Positions 7,794 through 16,341 of a DNA stretch of 18,597 bases are shown in pieces (positions within the stretch are counted from its first letter, which is position 1; every line of letters begins with the position of its first letter). Source of the DNA: Acetobacteraceae bacterium (lineage in GTDB: Bacteria; Pseudomonadota; Alphaproteobacteria; Acetobacterales; Acetobacteraceae); assembly GCA_030039695.1 (NCBI GenBank), contig JASHVB010000015.1, forward strand, positions 1-18,597, written 5' to 3'. A model generated the notes under the pieces. The model worked only from the letters and a program-made list of their open reading frames with translations, was not told the origin of the DNA and searched no databases. A program made the position numbers and the translations under genes.

Positions 7794-7809
7794 TAATACG
7801 CTCGTGTTA
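7794..7809. promoter_or_regulatory. Candidate MarR operator, copy B (autoregulation)
   Basis: TAATACGCTCGTGTTA is a 16-base dyad with 12 of 16 positions symmetric (TAA-N-ACG, two bases, CGT-N-TTA), ending 11 bases before the marR ATG. Size and symmetry are typical for MarR-family operators, which usually lie over their own promoter. A TTGCAC at 7785-7790 is in place for a -35 element, with TTAAAT at 7807-7812 as a weak -10. Binding here would block marR initiation. It resembles copy A at 4797-4812. Confidence 0.55.
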
Positions 7810-7820
7810 AATATCCTGGA

Positions 7821-8300
7821 ATGAGGCACCCCGCAACGTCGACTGTCACGACAGCGCCAACGGAACTGCGCCGCAGCATCACGCGTATGGCGCGGCTACT
7901 GGGCGCGAGCATGCCGAAGGGCGAGCTCTCCCCGATGAAGCTCGCTGCGCTCGGCATCCTTCGGCGAGGCGGAGCTATGTCGGCGAGCACGCTGGCCGCG
8001 CGCCTCGGCATCCGGCCGCAGTCGCTGACGCGGATCCTTGCCGATTTGGAAGAGGCAGAATTGCTGACACGCTCGCCGGGGCCTGACGATGGGCGCGAGC
8101 ATTGGCTGGCGGCGACCAAGAAGGCGATGCTGCTGATGCGAGCGGAGGGGGCGCGGCGCGATCAGGCGATCCGCGAGGCGATGCACCGGGTACTCACGCC
8201 GATCGAGATCGAATTGCTGCTGCTCGCTGCCCAAGCGTTGAACAAGCTTGCTGACGGTTGGAGCGGACAAAACGCGGACCAAGAGGCGGAGGAGCCGTGA
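7821..8300 (+). CDS. MarR-family transcriptional regulator
   Basis: A 159-residue winged-helix DNA-binding protein, likely a dimeric repressor released by a small ligand or oxidant. The N-terminal helix leads into L-S-P-M-K-L-A-A-L-G-I-L and then the helix-turn-helix M-S-A-S-T-L-A-A-R-L-G-I-R-P-Q-S-L-T-R. The recognition helix and wing follow (L-L-T-R-S-P-G-P-D-D-G-R-E-H-W-L, where the D-x-R wing is a MarR hallmark), with a C-terminal dimerisation helix pair. Length is usual. No cysteine is present, which argues against thiol-based sensing. The start ATG at 7821 has only a weak GGA upstream. Divergent from the LTxxQ protein; dyads in front of itself and of the MFS-SDR operon suggest it controls both. 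Confidence 0.9.
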   Translation: MRHPATSTVTTAPTELRRSITRMARLLGASMPKGELSPMKLAALGILRRGGAMSASTLAARLGIRPQSLTRILADLEEAELLTRSPGPDDGREHWLAATKKAMLLMRAEGARRDQAIREAMHRVLTPIEIELLLLAAQALNKLADGWSGQNADQEAEEP

Positions 8301-8326
8301 GAGCTCGAAGAGTCGATCCGGAAAGT

Positions 8327-8876
8327 TCATGTTGGATCGCATAGCCTTCGCAGCATGAGGCGGAGTGACGCCGGCAGCAGAAATGCCCGGGCACGTTCAC
8401 CTGATCCGAACGCTTCACGATCTCAGTCGACACGTCTGGTAGGGCCGCCTTGGCGGTGTCGCGGAACCGCGGCCCCTGATAGCCGCGACCGGCAGATAGC
8501 TTGAGCAGGAACGGATACATTCCAGACAACGTAGACAGAACCAATGTGCCACCGTCGCGGTCCTGGATATCCGCAGGATGCACGACCGCATGCAACAGAA
8601 GGCCTACGGTGTCGACCGGGATATGCCGCTTCTTGCCCTTGATCGTCTTCCCCGCGTCGTAGTCCACCGGGTCAAGACAGCGCCCCCTTTTTCGGCGCCT
8701 TTCACGCTTTGGCTGTCGATCGCGGCAGCGCTTGGACTGGCCTGCCGAGAGATCACCTGGCGGCACTTGACGTGCGAGAGTGGTGGATCTTCATCAGCGT
8801 GCCGTCACAGTCCGGGCGAGCAAAATACTCATAGACGGTGCTCGGCGGCGGGAGATCGCTTGGTCGCTGCGCTCCC
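8327..8876 (-). pseudogene. Decayed IS5-family transposase
   Basis: Pieces of an IS5-type DDE transposase in three frames. Reading leftward: D-L-P-P-P-S-T-V-Y-E-Y-F then a stop; S-A-A-A-I-D-S-Q-S-V-K with the first catalytic Asp; after another shift Y-D-A-G-K-T-I-K-G-K-K-R-H-I, H-P-A-D-I-Q-D-R-D-G-G and E-I-V-K-R-S-D-Q. The second catalytic position, normally A-D-G-G-Y-Q-G-P, reads A-G-R-G-Y-Q-G-P, so that Asp is lost. The following block with the catalytic Glu is deleted, and the frame jumps to the C-terminus A-S-L-R-L-M-L-R-R-L-C-D-P-T with a stop at 8327-8329. About 60-70 N-terminal residues are also missing. It cannot transpose on its own. No terminal inverted repeats were found. It sits between marR and the 3' end of sucD. 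Confidence 0.85.
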
Positions 8877-8887
8877 CGCAATGACCG

Positions 8888-9763
8888 CTAACCCCGCAGC
8901 ACGTCGATCATCGAAGACCCTAGGGCCGCGGGACTTTCCGACACATGGATGCCGGCAGTGCGCATCGCGTCCATCTTCGCCGCGGCAGTGTCGCGGCCGC
9001 CGCTGATCACCGCGCCGGCGTGGCCCATACGTCGGCCCGGTGGCGCGGTCGCGCCGGCGATGAAGCCGACCGTCGGCTTCTTCACTTTGTTATGGGCGAG
9101 GAAGTCCGCGGCCTCGATCTCGCTTTGTCCGCCGATTTCACCGATCATTACGATCTGCTTCGTCTCCGGATCCGCCAGGAGCATGTCCAGCACCTCGACG
9201 AAATCCGTGCCCTTGACCGGATCGCCGCCGATACCGACGCATGAACTTTGACCCAGCCCCACCGCCGTCGTCTGCGCCACCGCCTCGTAAGTCAGCGTGC
9301 CGGAGCGCGACACGATGCCGACCGAGCCTCGCTTGTGGATGTGTCCCGGCATGATGCCGATCTTGCACGCGTCGGGCGTGATCACGCCGGGGCAGTTCGG
9401 CCCAATCAGCCGTGACTTCGCGCCGGTCAGCGCCCGCTTCACCTTCACCATGTCGAGCACGGGAATGCCTTCGGTGATGCAGACGATCAGGGGAATTTCA
9501 GCGTCGATCGCCTCCAGGATCGCATCGGCGGCGTATGCCGGCGGTACGTAGATCGCGGTGGCATCGACGCGCGTTGCCGCGGCGGCTTCGGCCACCGTGT
9601 CGAACACCGGCACGTCGAGATGCCTCGTCCCGCCCTTGCCCGGCGTCACGCCCCCAACCACTTTCGTTCCGTACGCGATCGCTTGTTCCGTATGAAACGT
9701 GCCCTGCGCGCCGGTGATTCCCTGCGTGATGACCGTCGTATTGGCATCGACCAGCACGGACAT
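8888..9763 (-). CDS. sucD: Succinate-CoA ligase, ADP-forming, alpha subunit
   Basis: Alpha subunit of the TCA-cycle enzyme that interconverts succinyl-CoA and succinate with substrate-level ATP/GTP synthesis. It carries the CoA-binding domain and the phosphorylated histidine. 291 residues, family-typical. Landmarks are [12 protein letters not shown] near the N-terminus, I-G-P-N-C-P-G-V-I, the S-R-S-G-T-L-T-Y-E phosphate site and [12 protein letters not shown]. The active-site histidine is H248 in [14 protein letters not shown] (H246 in E. coli). The ATG at 9763 lies one base beyond the sucC stop, with its Shine-Dalgarno AGGAGGG inside the last sucC codons. In many alphaproteobacteria sucA and sucB follow; here the IS5 relic follows instead. 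Confidence 0.97.
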   Translation of the reverse strand: MSVLVDANTTVITQGITGAQGTFHTEQAIAYGTKVVGGVTPGKGGTRHLDVPVFDTVAEAAAATRVDATAIYVPPAYAADAILEAIDAEIPLIVCITEGIPVLDMVKVKRALTGAKSRLIGPNCPGVITPDACKIGIMPGHIHKRGSVGIVSRSGTLTYEAVAQTTAVGLGQSSCVGIGGDPVKGTDFVEVLDMLLADPETKQIVMIGEIGGQSEIEAADFLAHNKVKKPTVGFIAGATAPPGRRMGHAGAVISGGRDTAAAKMDAMRTAGIHVSESPAALGSSMIDVLRG

Positions 9764-9764
9764 C

Positions 9765-10961
9765 TCAGGAACCCTCCTGCACGGCTTTCACAATTTTTTT
9801 TGCCGCGTCAGCAAGATTGTCCGCGGCGATGATCGGCAGGTTGGACTTCGCCAGGATCTCTTTGCCGAGATCGACGTTGGTACCTTCGAGCCGCACGACG
9901 AGAGGCACCGACAGCTGCACCTCGTGCGCCGCCGATACCACGCCGTCCGCAATCACGTCGCAGCGCATGATGCCGCCGAAGATATTGACCAGAATGCCTT
10001 CGACGTTTGGATCCGACAGAATGATCTTGAACGCGGCGGTCACGCGTTCCTTGGTGGCGCCACCGCCGACATCAAGGAAATTCGCCGGTGCTGCGCCGTA
10101 CAGCTTGATGATGTCCATCGTCGCCATGGCGAGGCCGGCGCCGTTCACCATGCAGCCGATATTGCCGTCCAGCGCGACGTAATTCAGGTTGTACTTCGCG
10201 GCTTCGAGTTCCTTTGGATCCTCCTCCGCCTCGTCGCGCAGCTTGTCGATTTCCGGGTGCCGGAACAGTGCGTTGTCGTCGAAAGCGATCTTGGCGTCCA
10301 GGGCTACTACCTTAGCGTCGCCGGTGACGACCAGCGGATTGATCTCCACCTGGGTGCAATCGAGCCTGGTGAACGCGTTGTAAAGACCCAGCAACAGCTT
10401 CGAGAATGCCGCCGCGGCTGCCCCATTCAGCTGCAGCCCGAACGCCAGCTTACGTGCATGAAAGCCAGACAGCCCGCTCGCCGGATCGACGGCGACGCGC
10501 AGGATCTTGTCCGGATGACGGGCGGCCACCTCCTCGATCTCCACCCCGCCTTCCGTCGAGGCGATCATCGTGACGCGCCCGGTGATACGATCGACGAGCA
10601 GCGACAGGTAGAGCTCGCGGGCGATGTCGCAGCCGGTCTCGACGTAGACGCGATGCACCGGCCGGCCGTTGGCGCCGGTCTGGCGCGTGACGAGTGTGTG
10701 GCCAAGCATCGCGTCGGCGGCGGCGCGCACGTCATCAATCGAGTGGGCGATGCGCACGCCACCCTTGCCGTTCGGGTCGTCGGTGAAATGCCCAGCGCCA
10801 CGCCCGCCGGCGTGAAGCTGCGCCTTCACGACATAGACCGAGCCCGGCAGTTTGCGTGCCGCTTCCGCGGCTTCGTCCGGAGTCCAGGCAACATGACCCT
10901 CCAGGACCGCTACGCCGTAGCGCTTCAGCAATTCCTTGGCCTGGTATTCGTGGATGTTCAT
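9765..10961 (-). CDS. sucC: Succinate-CoA ligase, ADP-forming, beta subunit
   Basis: Beta subunit, with an N-terminal ATP-grasp domain for the nucleotide and a C-terminal CoA-ligase domain that completes the succinate site with SucD. The N-terminus [12 protein letters not shown] is the family signature. [16 protein letters not shown] marks the ATP-grasp. C-terminal landmarks are [19 protein letters not shown] and [14 protein letters not shown] start at ATG 10961 (398 residues) rather than the GTG at 10970, because it begins the conserved signature and has GAGGTG (10968-10973) at good spacing. Final codons Gln-Glu-Gly-Ser (CAG GAG GGT TCC) double as the sucD ribosome site. Nucleotide preference (ATP or GTP) was not decided from sequence. 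Confidence 0.96.
   Translation of the reverse strand: MNIHEYQAKELLKRYGVAVLEGHVAWTPDEAAEAARKLPGSVYVVKAQLHAGGRGAGHFTDDPNGKGGVRIAHSIDDVRAAADAMLGHTLVTRQTGANGRPVHRVYVETGCDIARELYLSLLVDRITGRVTMIASTEGGVEIEEVAARHPDKILRVAVDPASGLSGFHARKLAFGLQLNGAAAAAFSKLLLGLYNAFTRLDCTQVEINPLVVTGDAKVVALDAKIAFDDNALFRHPEIDKLRDEAEEDPKELEAAKYNLNYVALDGNIGCMVNGAGLAMATMDIIKLYGAAPANFLDVGGGATKERVTAAFKIILSDPNVEGILVNIFGGIMRCDVIADGVVSAAHEVQLSVPLVVRLEGTNVDLGKEILAKSNLPIIAADNLADAAKKIVKAVQEGS
9772..9778 (-). promoter_or_regulatory. sucD ribosome-binding site embedded in the end of sucC
   Basis: AGGAGGG on the - strand, eight bases before the sucD ATG and inside sucC codons. It is a near-perfect anti-16S match and decides the sucD start. 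With the one-base gap between the genes, it should keep the two subunits in equal amounts. Confidence 0.8.
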
Positions 10962-10972
10962 CGCGCCCACCT

Positions 10973-11036
10973 CGACGCATCGTCATGGCCAGGCTTGAGC
11001 CAGCGACCCAGCGCAAACCGGTGGTGCGATGCGTTG
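10973..11036 (-). promoter_or_regulatory. Inverted repeat in the mdh-sucC leader, next to the sucC ribosome site
   Basis: In the mRNA, CAACGCATCG (11036-11027) can pair with CGATGCGTCG (10982-10973): nine of ten pairs with a 44-base loop. The second arm abuts GAGGTG, the sucC Shine-Dalgarno. The first arm can also pair locally in GCGACGC-AAC-GCATCGC, flanked by GGTG and CACC (11023-11049), giving a competing hairpin. No U-run follows, so it is not a standard terminator. It could tune sucC translation or mark an mRNA processing site, or be chance. Confidence 0.25.
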
Positions 11037-11131
11037 CGTCGCCGGCACCATGGAGGTACCGACCATGATCTGGTCAAGCGTGGCCATGTCGGGCGAGTAT
11101 CCGAACTGCTGAAGGTCACGCCCATCGCCGG

Positions 11132-12433
<1,302 letters not shown>

Positions 12434-13225
12434 ATGCAACGTGATGAACGCTGTGCCATCGCCGTCATGGCGAAAGCACCTCGGGCGGCACAGACGAAGA
12501 CGCGGCTGACGCCGCCGCTGACGTCGCAGCAGGCGGCCGCCGAGCGCTGCATACCTCCGGGATGCGACCAAGAGCATCCGCCTCGCGGCAGAGACCGTCT
12601 CCATCGCCAGCTGCCTCGCCTATGCGCCCGATGGTTCGGCGCTTGTGTTTGATGATCACTTGGCGGACGGAACGGGGCTTGCGCTGGCAGACGGCACTGC
12701 GGTTGGCCATGCCGGCGTCACTGGCCTCGGCAGCAGCCGGCTGCAGGCCATCACGTCGCTGCTTGCATCGGGTCACCGGGCAGTGTGCTTGCTCGATGCC
12801 GACAGCCCCAACCTGCCGACGCAGTTCCCGATCGATGCCGCCGCGGCGTTGGCACCTCCCGGCGACCCTATGGTGCCGGGAGCGGCCGATGACGGCGGCT
12901 ATGACCTGATCGGCCTGAAGCATCCGCAAGTCTCGGTGTTTCGCAACATTGCGTGGACCAGCGACCAGGTGAGCCGGCAGACGCTGCAGCGGGCGGCGGC
13001 CGCGCGGCTGGAGACGATGCTGCAACCGACATGGTTCGACGTTGACGATGTGGCACCGCTGCATCAGCCCGCCAACAGCCTGATCGATCTGAGCGATGCG
13101 CGATACGCGGCGCCAGCCGCGCGGCCCGGCTGTCGGCGAGTGCTACGGCGCTCGCAGGCGACAGCGACGACAGCGCTGTTCGCAGATCAGACAGCTCCGC
13201 CTCCCCTCGAGAGACGGGCGGCTAA
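12434..13225 (+). pseudogene. DUF2064/TIGR04282-type glycosyltransferase-like protein, frameshifted
   Basis: The N-terminus C-A-I-A-V-M-A-K-A-P-R-A-A-Q-T-K-T-R-L-T-P-P-L is the nucleotide-binding start of this GT-A-like family (MobA/CofC relatives). After Q-Q-A-A-A the frame is lost at about 12541 and homology resumes one frame later with S-A-A-Y-L-R-D-A-T-K-S-I-R. This is explained by loss of two bases, probably from a Leu codon. The second part has the family's L-L-D-A-D-S-P-N-L-P, the A-D-D-G-G-Y-D-L-I-G-L core and T-W-F-D-V-D-D near the end. The C-terminus is uncertain: the second frame runs far into antisense of the esterase gene, and a further shift near 13085 to a TAA at 13223-13225 is my guess. 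Biochemical role in this family is poorly defined. Dead as written unless the shift is a sequence error. Confidence 0.75.
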
Positions 13226-13235
13226 GGCCCGGCAC

Positions 13236-14783
13236 CTACCGGCCCACCACCTGCTGCCACAGTTCCCTTGCCTCGCGGCCCGGATCGCGCGCGACGCGGC
13301 ACTCCGCATCGAGGACCATCGTCGCGCGGTCTGTCGCCGAATAAACCGGCCAGGCCGGCAGCGACGCATGTTCTGGCACACCCGTGCGGGCGAAATTCGC
13401 CCACGTGGCCGACATGCTAACCGCCAAGGCATGCGCTGCTGCGCTGTGGTCGGTGGCGTTGGTGAACTCCAGCGTATCAAAGGTGAACGGCACATCGATC
13501 GCGTGCGGCGCACCAAGGCGGCCGTCGAACAACGGTGTTTGCCAAGCGAAGGAGTAGATCCACACGGGGCCTGCCGCCTGCGCGGCCTTGCGTTCGGCCA
13601 TGATCAACGAGCGCACGCGGAACTGCCCGTCGGTCAGTGCGGCGATCAGAAGCTGCGCCGGCGTCGCACCCGGCATGAGCCGCTGATACAGCGCAACCGC
13701 GCGGTCCGCATCCGTGCCGGCTACCGCGGCGACGCGCGCGCGCATCTCCGCTTCGGTCAGCGTGCCGTACCAAACCTTGTCCTCGCGTGCGAGGAACAGC
13801 GACGCCTCGTGTGTGCAGTCGCCGACAATCAGCGGAACGTCGGCGGAGACCGACGGCGCATCCGGATCGAACGGCTGGCGCGGCAGCAGCGTGCCATCCA
13901 CGACCGGACCGAACGGATAGCGGTCAAGCAACGGCCACCGTGACGGCCCGATCGCCTTGATCGCGGGTTCAATCGCAGCAAGCAGCTTCGCCATCGGCAC
14001 CGCGCGCAGCTCGGCGAACGAGGCGCGCGAGAGATTGAGCTGCCGCAACACCGCGTCGGTCAGCTGCAGCGCACGCTCGCGCGTCCGCAGCCGCACCGCC
14101 GCGCCGCTCTGTACGATGGCGCGGTGGAACAAGCCGCGCGCCGACGGCGTGGCGAGCAACGTGCTGACTTTGCCGCCGCCACCTGATTCACCGAAGATCG
14201 TCACGTTACCGGCGTCGCCGCCGAATCCCGCGATGTTATCGCGTACCCAGTGCAGCGCGGCGAGCATGTCCAGCACCCCGGCATTACCCGACTGCGCGTG
14301 GTCGACGCCGCCGATGTCCGACAAGTCGAGATGGCCGAAAATGTTCAGTCGCTGGTTCACCGTCACCAGCACCACATCGCCGCGCTTGCAAAGGCGCATG
14401 CCTTGCAGCCGCAGGCTGTTTGCCGAGCCGAAGGAGAACGCGCCCCCGTGCAGCCACACCATCACCGGCCGCTTCGCACCGGTATCCAGCGACGGCGTCC
14501 AGATATTCAGCGCGAGGCAATCCTCGGTCTCGGGCGAGCTGTCGGCAGTGCCGGAGAAGTCAGCAAGTTCCTCACGCTGCGGAAACCCGCCGCGCGACTG
14601 TGGCGCCTGGCCGGCATACTCGAGCGCATCGCGCACGCCGGCCCAGGGCAACGGTGGTCGTGGCGCCAGGAAGCGGTTCGCACCGCTGGTGGATGCGCCA
14701 TACGGTACGCCGCGGAACGCCGCCACGCCGTCGATCGTAACACCGCGGATCTTGCCTGAGGCGGTTTCGGCGATCGGATTCAT
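13236..14783 (-). CDS. Carboxylesterase, type B (alpha/beta hydrolase)
   Basis: A 515-residue serine hydrolase of the carboxylesterase/para-nitrobenzyl-esterase family. It hydrolyses carboxylic esters, probably in the cytoplasm because no signal peptide is visible. Motifs in order are F-R-G-V-P-Y-G, the signature E-D-C-L-A-L-N-I-W-T-P, oxyanion loop L-H-G-G-A-F-S-F-G, nucleophile S200 in F-G-E-S-G-G-G-G, acid E326 in T-H-E-A-S-L-F and histidine H427 in G-A-P-H-A-I-D-V-P-F. The catalytic triad is complete and the length normal. Its ATG overlaps the upstream MFS stop as ATGA (14780-14783), so the pair is translationally coupled. That suggests the esterase works on a compound the transporter moves, though substrate is unknown. 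It converges on the DUF2064-type pseudogene with a gap of about 10 bases. Confidence 0.94.
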   Translation of the reverse strand: MNPIAETASGKIRGVTIDGVAAFRGVPYGASTSGANRFLAPRPPLPWAGVRDALEYAGQAPQSRGGFPQREELADFSGTADSSPETEDCLALNIWTPSLDTGAKRPVMVWLHGGAFSFGSANSLRLQGMRLCKRGDVVLVTVNQRLNIFGHLDLSDIGGVDHAQSGNAGVLDMLAALHWVRDNIAGFGGDAGNVTIFGESGGGGKVSTLLATPSARGLFHRAIVQSGAAVRLRTRERALQLTDAVLRQLNLSRASFAELRAVPMAKLLAAIEPAIKAIGPSRWPLLDRYPFGPVVDGTLLPRQPFDPDAPSVSADVPLIVGDCTHEASLFLAREDKVWYGTLTEAEMRARVAAVAGTDADRAVALYQRLMPGATPAQLLIAALTDGQFRVRSLIMAERKAAQAAGPVWIYSFAWQTPLFDGRLGAPHAIDVPFTFDTLEFTNATDHSAAAHALAVSMSATWANFARTGVPEHASLPAWPVYSATDRATMVLDAECRVARDPGREARELWQQVVGR

Positions 14784-16099
14784 CCTGGTTCCTCCATCAT
14801 TGCGCGCAGGGTCATTGGCGTCGCACGTGCCTCATTCCGTTTCCAGACGATACCGGCAAAGACCACCGCCAAAAGACCCGTGACTTCGATCACATCCACC
14901 GCTTGCAATGGGCCGAGCATAGTGGCCAACGCGCCGACCAGCAGGATCCCCAACGGACCCGTGCCAATGCAGACCGTCAATAGCCCCATCAGCCGTGCTC
15001 GGATCGCGCCGGGCGCGTGCAGCACGATGAGCGTCGCCTGCAGGCTGGCGAACGCCGCCGAGCCGGCGCCGCCGACCACCAGCATGAGGCAGGCGAGCGG
15101 AAACACCGGCATCACAGGCATCAGCGCGACACAGCCGAAGAAAATCAGAGCGCCACCGACCATCATGTAGCGCCCGTTCGCAGGTGGGTTGCCGCCGGCC
15201 AGCCAAAGCCCGCCCAGGAACGCACCGAACGATTCCGACGCCGCCATGATACCGATCAACGCCGGCGACACCATGAAACCCAGCTGGCCGATGGGCGCGA
15301 TCAGCGCCGAATACGAGAAGCCCAGCATGTTCATCGCGATGGTGACCAAGAGCACGCCACTGACCACGGCGTGACCGCGGGCATAGACGAATCCGTCGGC
15401 CAGTTCGCGCGGGACGCGCCTCAGCACGAGGCGGCGGCGCTGCTGGCGATGCTGCAGTCCGACGGCGAGGATTGCGGCCAGCAAATACACCGCGGACGAC
15501 AGAGCAAACGCGCAGGCGATGCCGCCGAATTGGTAGAGCATGCCCGCGGCAATCGGGCCGGCCATGCGGGCAGCCGAGTTGGTGAGCGTGTCGAACGCGA
15601 GGGCACGCGGCACGAGTGCACGCGTGACACTCTCGCCGACCATGCGCCGGCGCGTAGACATTTCGGTCGACCAGACCGTGCCCACGAGCAAGCCCGCCGA
15701 CGCCACGTGCCACGGTCGAGCGCAGCCCAGTGCGCCCAATATCGCGATGGTGGCCGAGCCGGCGCAGGTCACGAACTGACCAATCACGAGCATGCGCTTG
15801 CGATCCACCATATCCGACGCCAGGCCAGCAAACGCGCCCAGCACCAGCATAGGCATGGTGCGCGCGGCGCTGACGACGGCAACGTCGAGTCCAGAATGCG
15901 TCGTGTCGAAGGTGAACAATGCCGCGGCCAGTAGCTCGAACCAGCGCATGGCGTTGACACACCCGCCAATGGTCCAGAGACGCACATAGGTGGGCGAGGC
16001 GAGCAGTTGGCGCAGCGGATGTTCTGCGTGATGGTCGCGCGTGGCGCGGCCATGGTCGCACGGCGGTCCACACGCGGACCGCGATGGATCGTGTCCCAT
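14780..16099 (-). CDS. MFS transporter, EntS-like (MFS_3) exporter
   Basis: A 439-residue inner-membrane protein with about ten to twelve hydrophobic segments. The pattern L-L-A-S-P-T-Y-V-R-L-W at residues 33-43 before the first helix, and the D-M-V-D-R-K-R-M loop 2-3 motif, place it with the EntS-like (MFS_3) group, mostly proton-driven exporters of siderophores and drugs. The E-S-V-T-R-A-L-V-P-R-A-L-A-F-D segment with N-S-A-A-R-M-A-G-P resembles the same group. Start is uncertain: ATG 16099 lacks a clear ribosome site, and the first 30 residues (His- and Arg-rich) look unlike a natural N-terminus, so initiation may lie a little downstream at a non-ATG codon. Overlaps the esterase start by four bases. 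Divergent from the VOC gene. Confidence 0.85.
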   Translation of the reverse strand: MGHDPSRSACGPPCDHGRATRDHHAEHPLRQLLASPTYVRLWTIGGCVNAMRWFELLAAALFTFDTTHSGLDVAVVSAARTMPMLVLGAFAGLASDMVDRKRMLVIGQFVTCAGSATIAILGALGCARPWHVASAGLLVGTVWSTEMSTRRRMVGESVTRALVPRALAFDTLTNSAARMAGPIAAGMLYQFGGIACAFALSSAVYLLAAILAVGLQHRQQRRRLVLRRVPRELADGFVYARGHAVVSGVLLVTIAMNMLGFSYSALIAPIGQLGFMVSPALIGIMAASESFGAFLGGLWLAGGNPPANGRYMMVGGALIFFGCVALMPVMPVFPLACLMLVVGGAGSAAFASLQATLIVLHAPGAIRARLMGLLTVCIGTGPLGILLVGALATMLGPLQAVDVIEVTGLLAVVFAGIVWKRNEARATPMTLRAMMEEPG

Positions 16100-16210
16100 C
16101 TCGGTCGGTCAGCCGGCCTGCGCCACATGCACCGGCGGCGGCCCGACGAACGACGCCGGTTGTCCACACCGGCGCTGCGAACCAGGTTGGATCGTGCCGC
16201 GCGGATCATC

Positions 16211-16230
16211 CCGGCCAATGATTGGGCCGG
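16211..16230. promoter_or_regulatory. Dyad in the divergent MFS/VOC region
   Basis: CCGGCCAATGATTGGGCCGG reads as CCGGCCAAT, a central G, ATTGG, one extra G, then CCGG. It is symmetric over nine pairs if one G is bulged. The core CCAATGATTGG is a perfect 11-base palindrome. It lies about 112 bases from either flanking start codon, a usual place for an operator serving divergent genes. No regulator gene is adjacent. Confidence 0.35.
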
Positions 16231-16261
16231 CCGAAGCTGCCATTCTCGTTTCCTCCCGTCC

Positions 16262-16282
16262 GGGCCGGGCATGGACCGGCCC
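16262..16282. promoter_or_regulatory. Inverted repeat upstream of the VOC gene
   Basis: Perfect seven-base arms GGGCCGG and CCGGCCC around a seven-base spacer, 59 bases before the VOC ATG. In RNA this would be a stable hairpin in the 5' leader; in DNA it could be an operator. No T-run follows. Function not known. Confidence 0.35.
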
Positions 16283-16341
16283 AGCCGCGCGGCGCTATCA
16301 TGCGCCATCGGAGGACATTCCGGCAGAGGGGAATCCAGGAG

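Noticed and set aside
7670..8119. N-terminal extension of the LTxxQ protein by 150 residues
   Set aside because: Lies antisense to marR and the operator region, lacks domain features, and would put the membrane anchor in mid-protein; ATG 7669 is the sensible start.
13226..13943. Continuation of the second DUF2064 frame for another 240 codons
   Set aside because: This part is antisense to the carboxylesterase; homology to the family ends near 13080, so the long frame is accidental.
15017..15934. 305-codon + strand frame
   Set aside because: Antisense to the MFS transporter, composition dominated by Arg/His/Gln, no motif.
14832..16169. 445-codon - strand frame overlapping the EntS-like MFS gene
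   Set aside because: Arg/His-rich translation with no hydrophobic segments; it is an out-of-frame shadow of the transporter.
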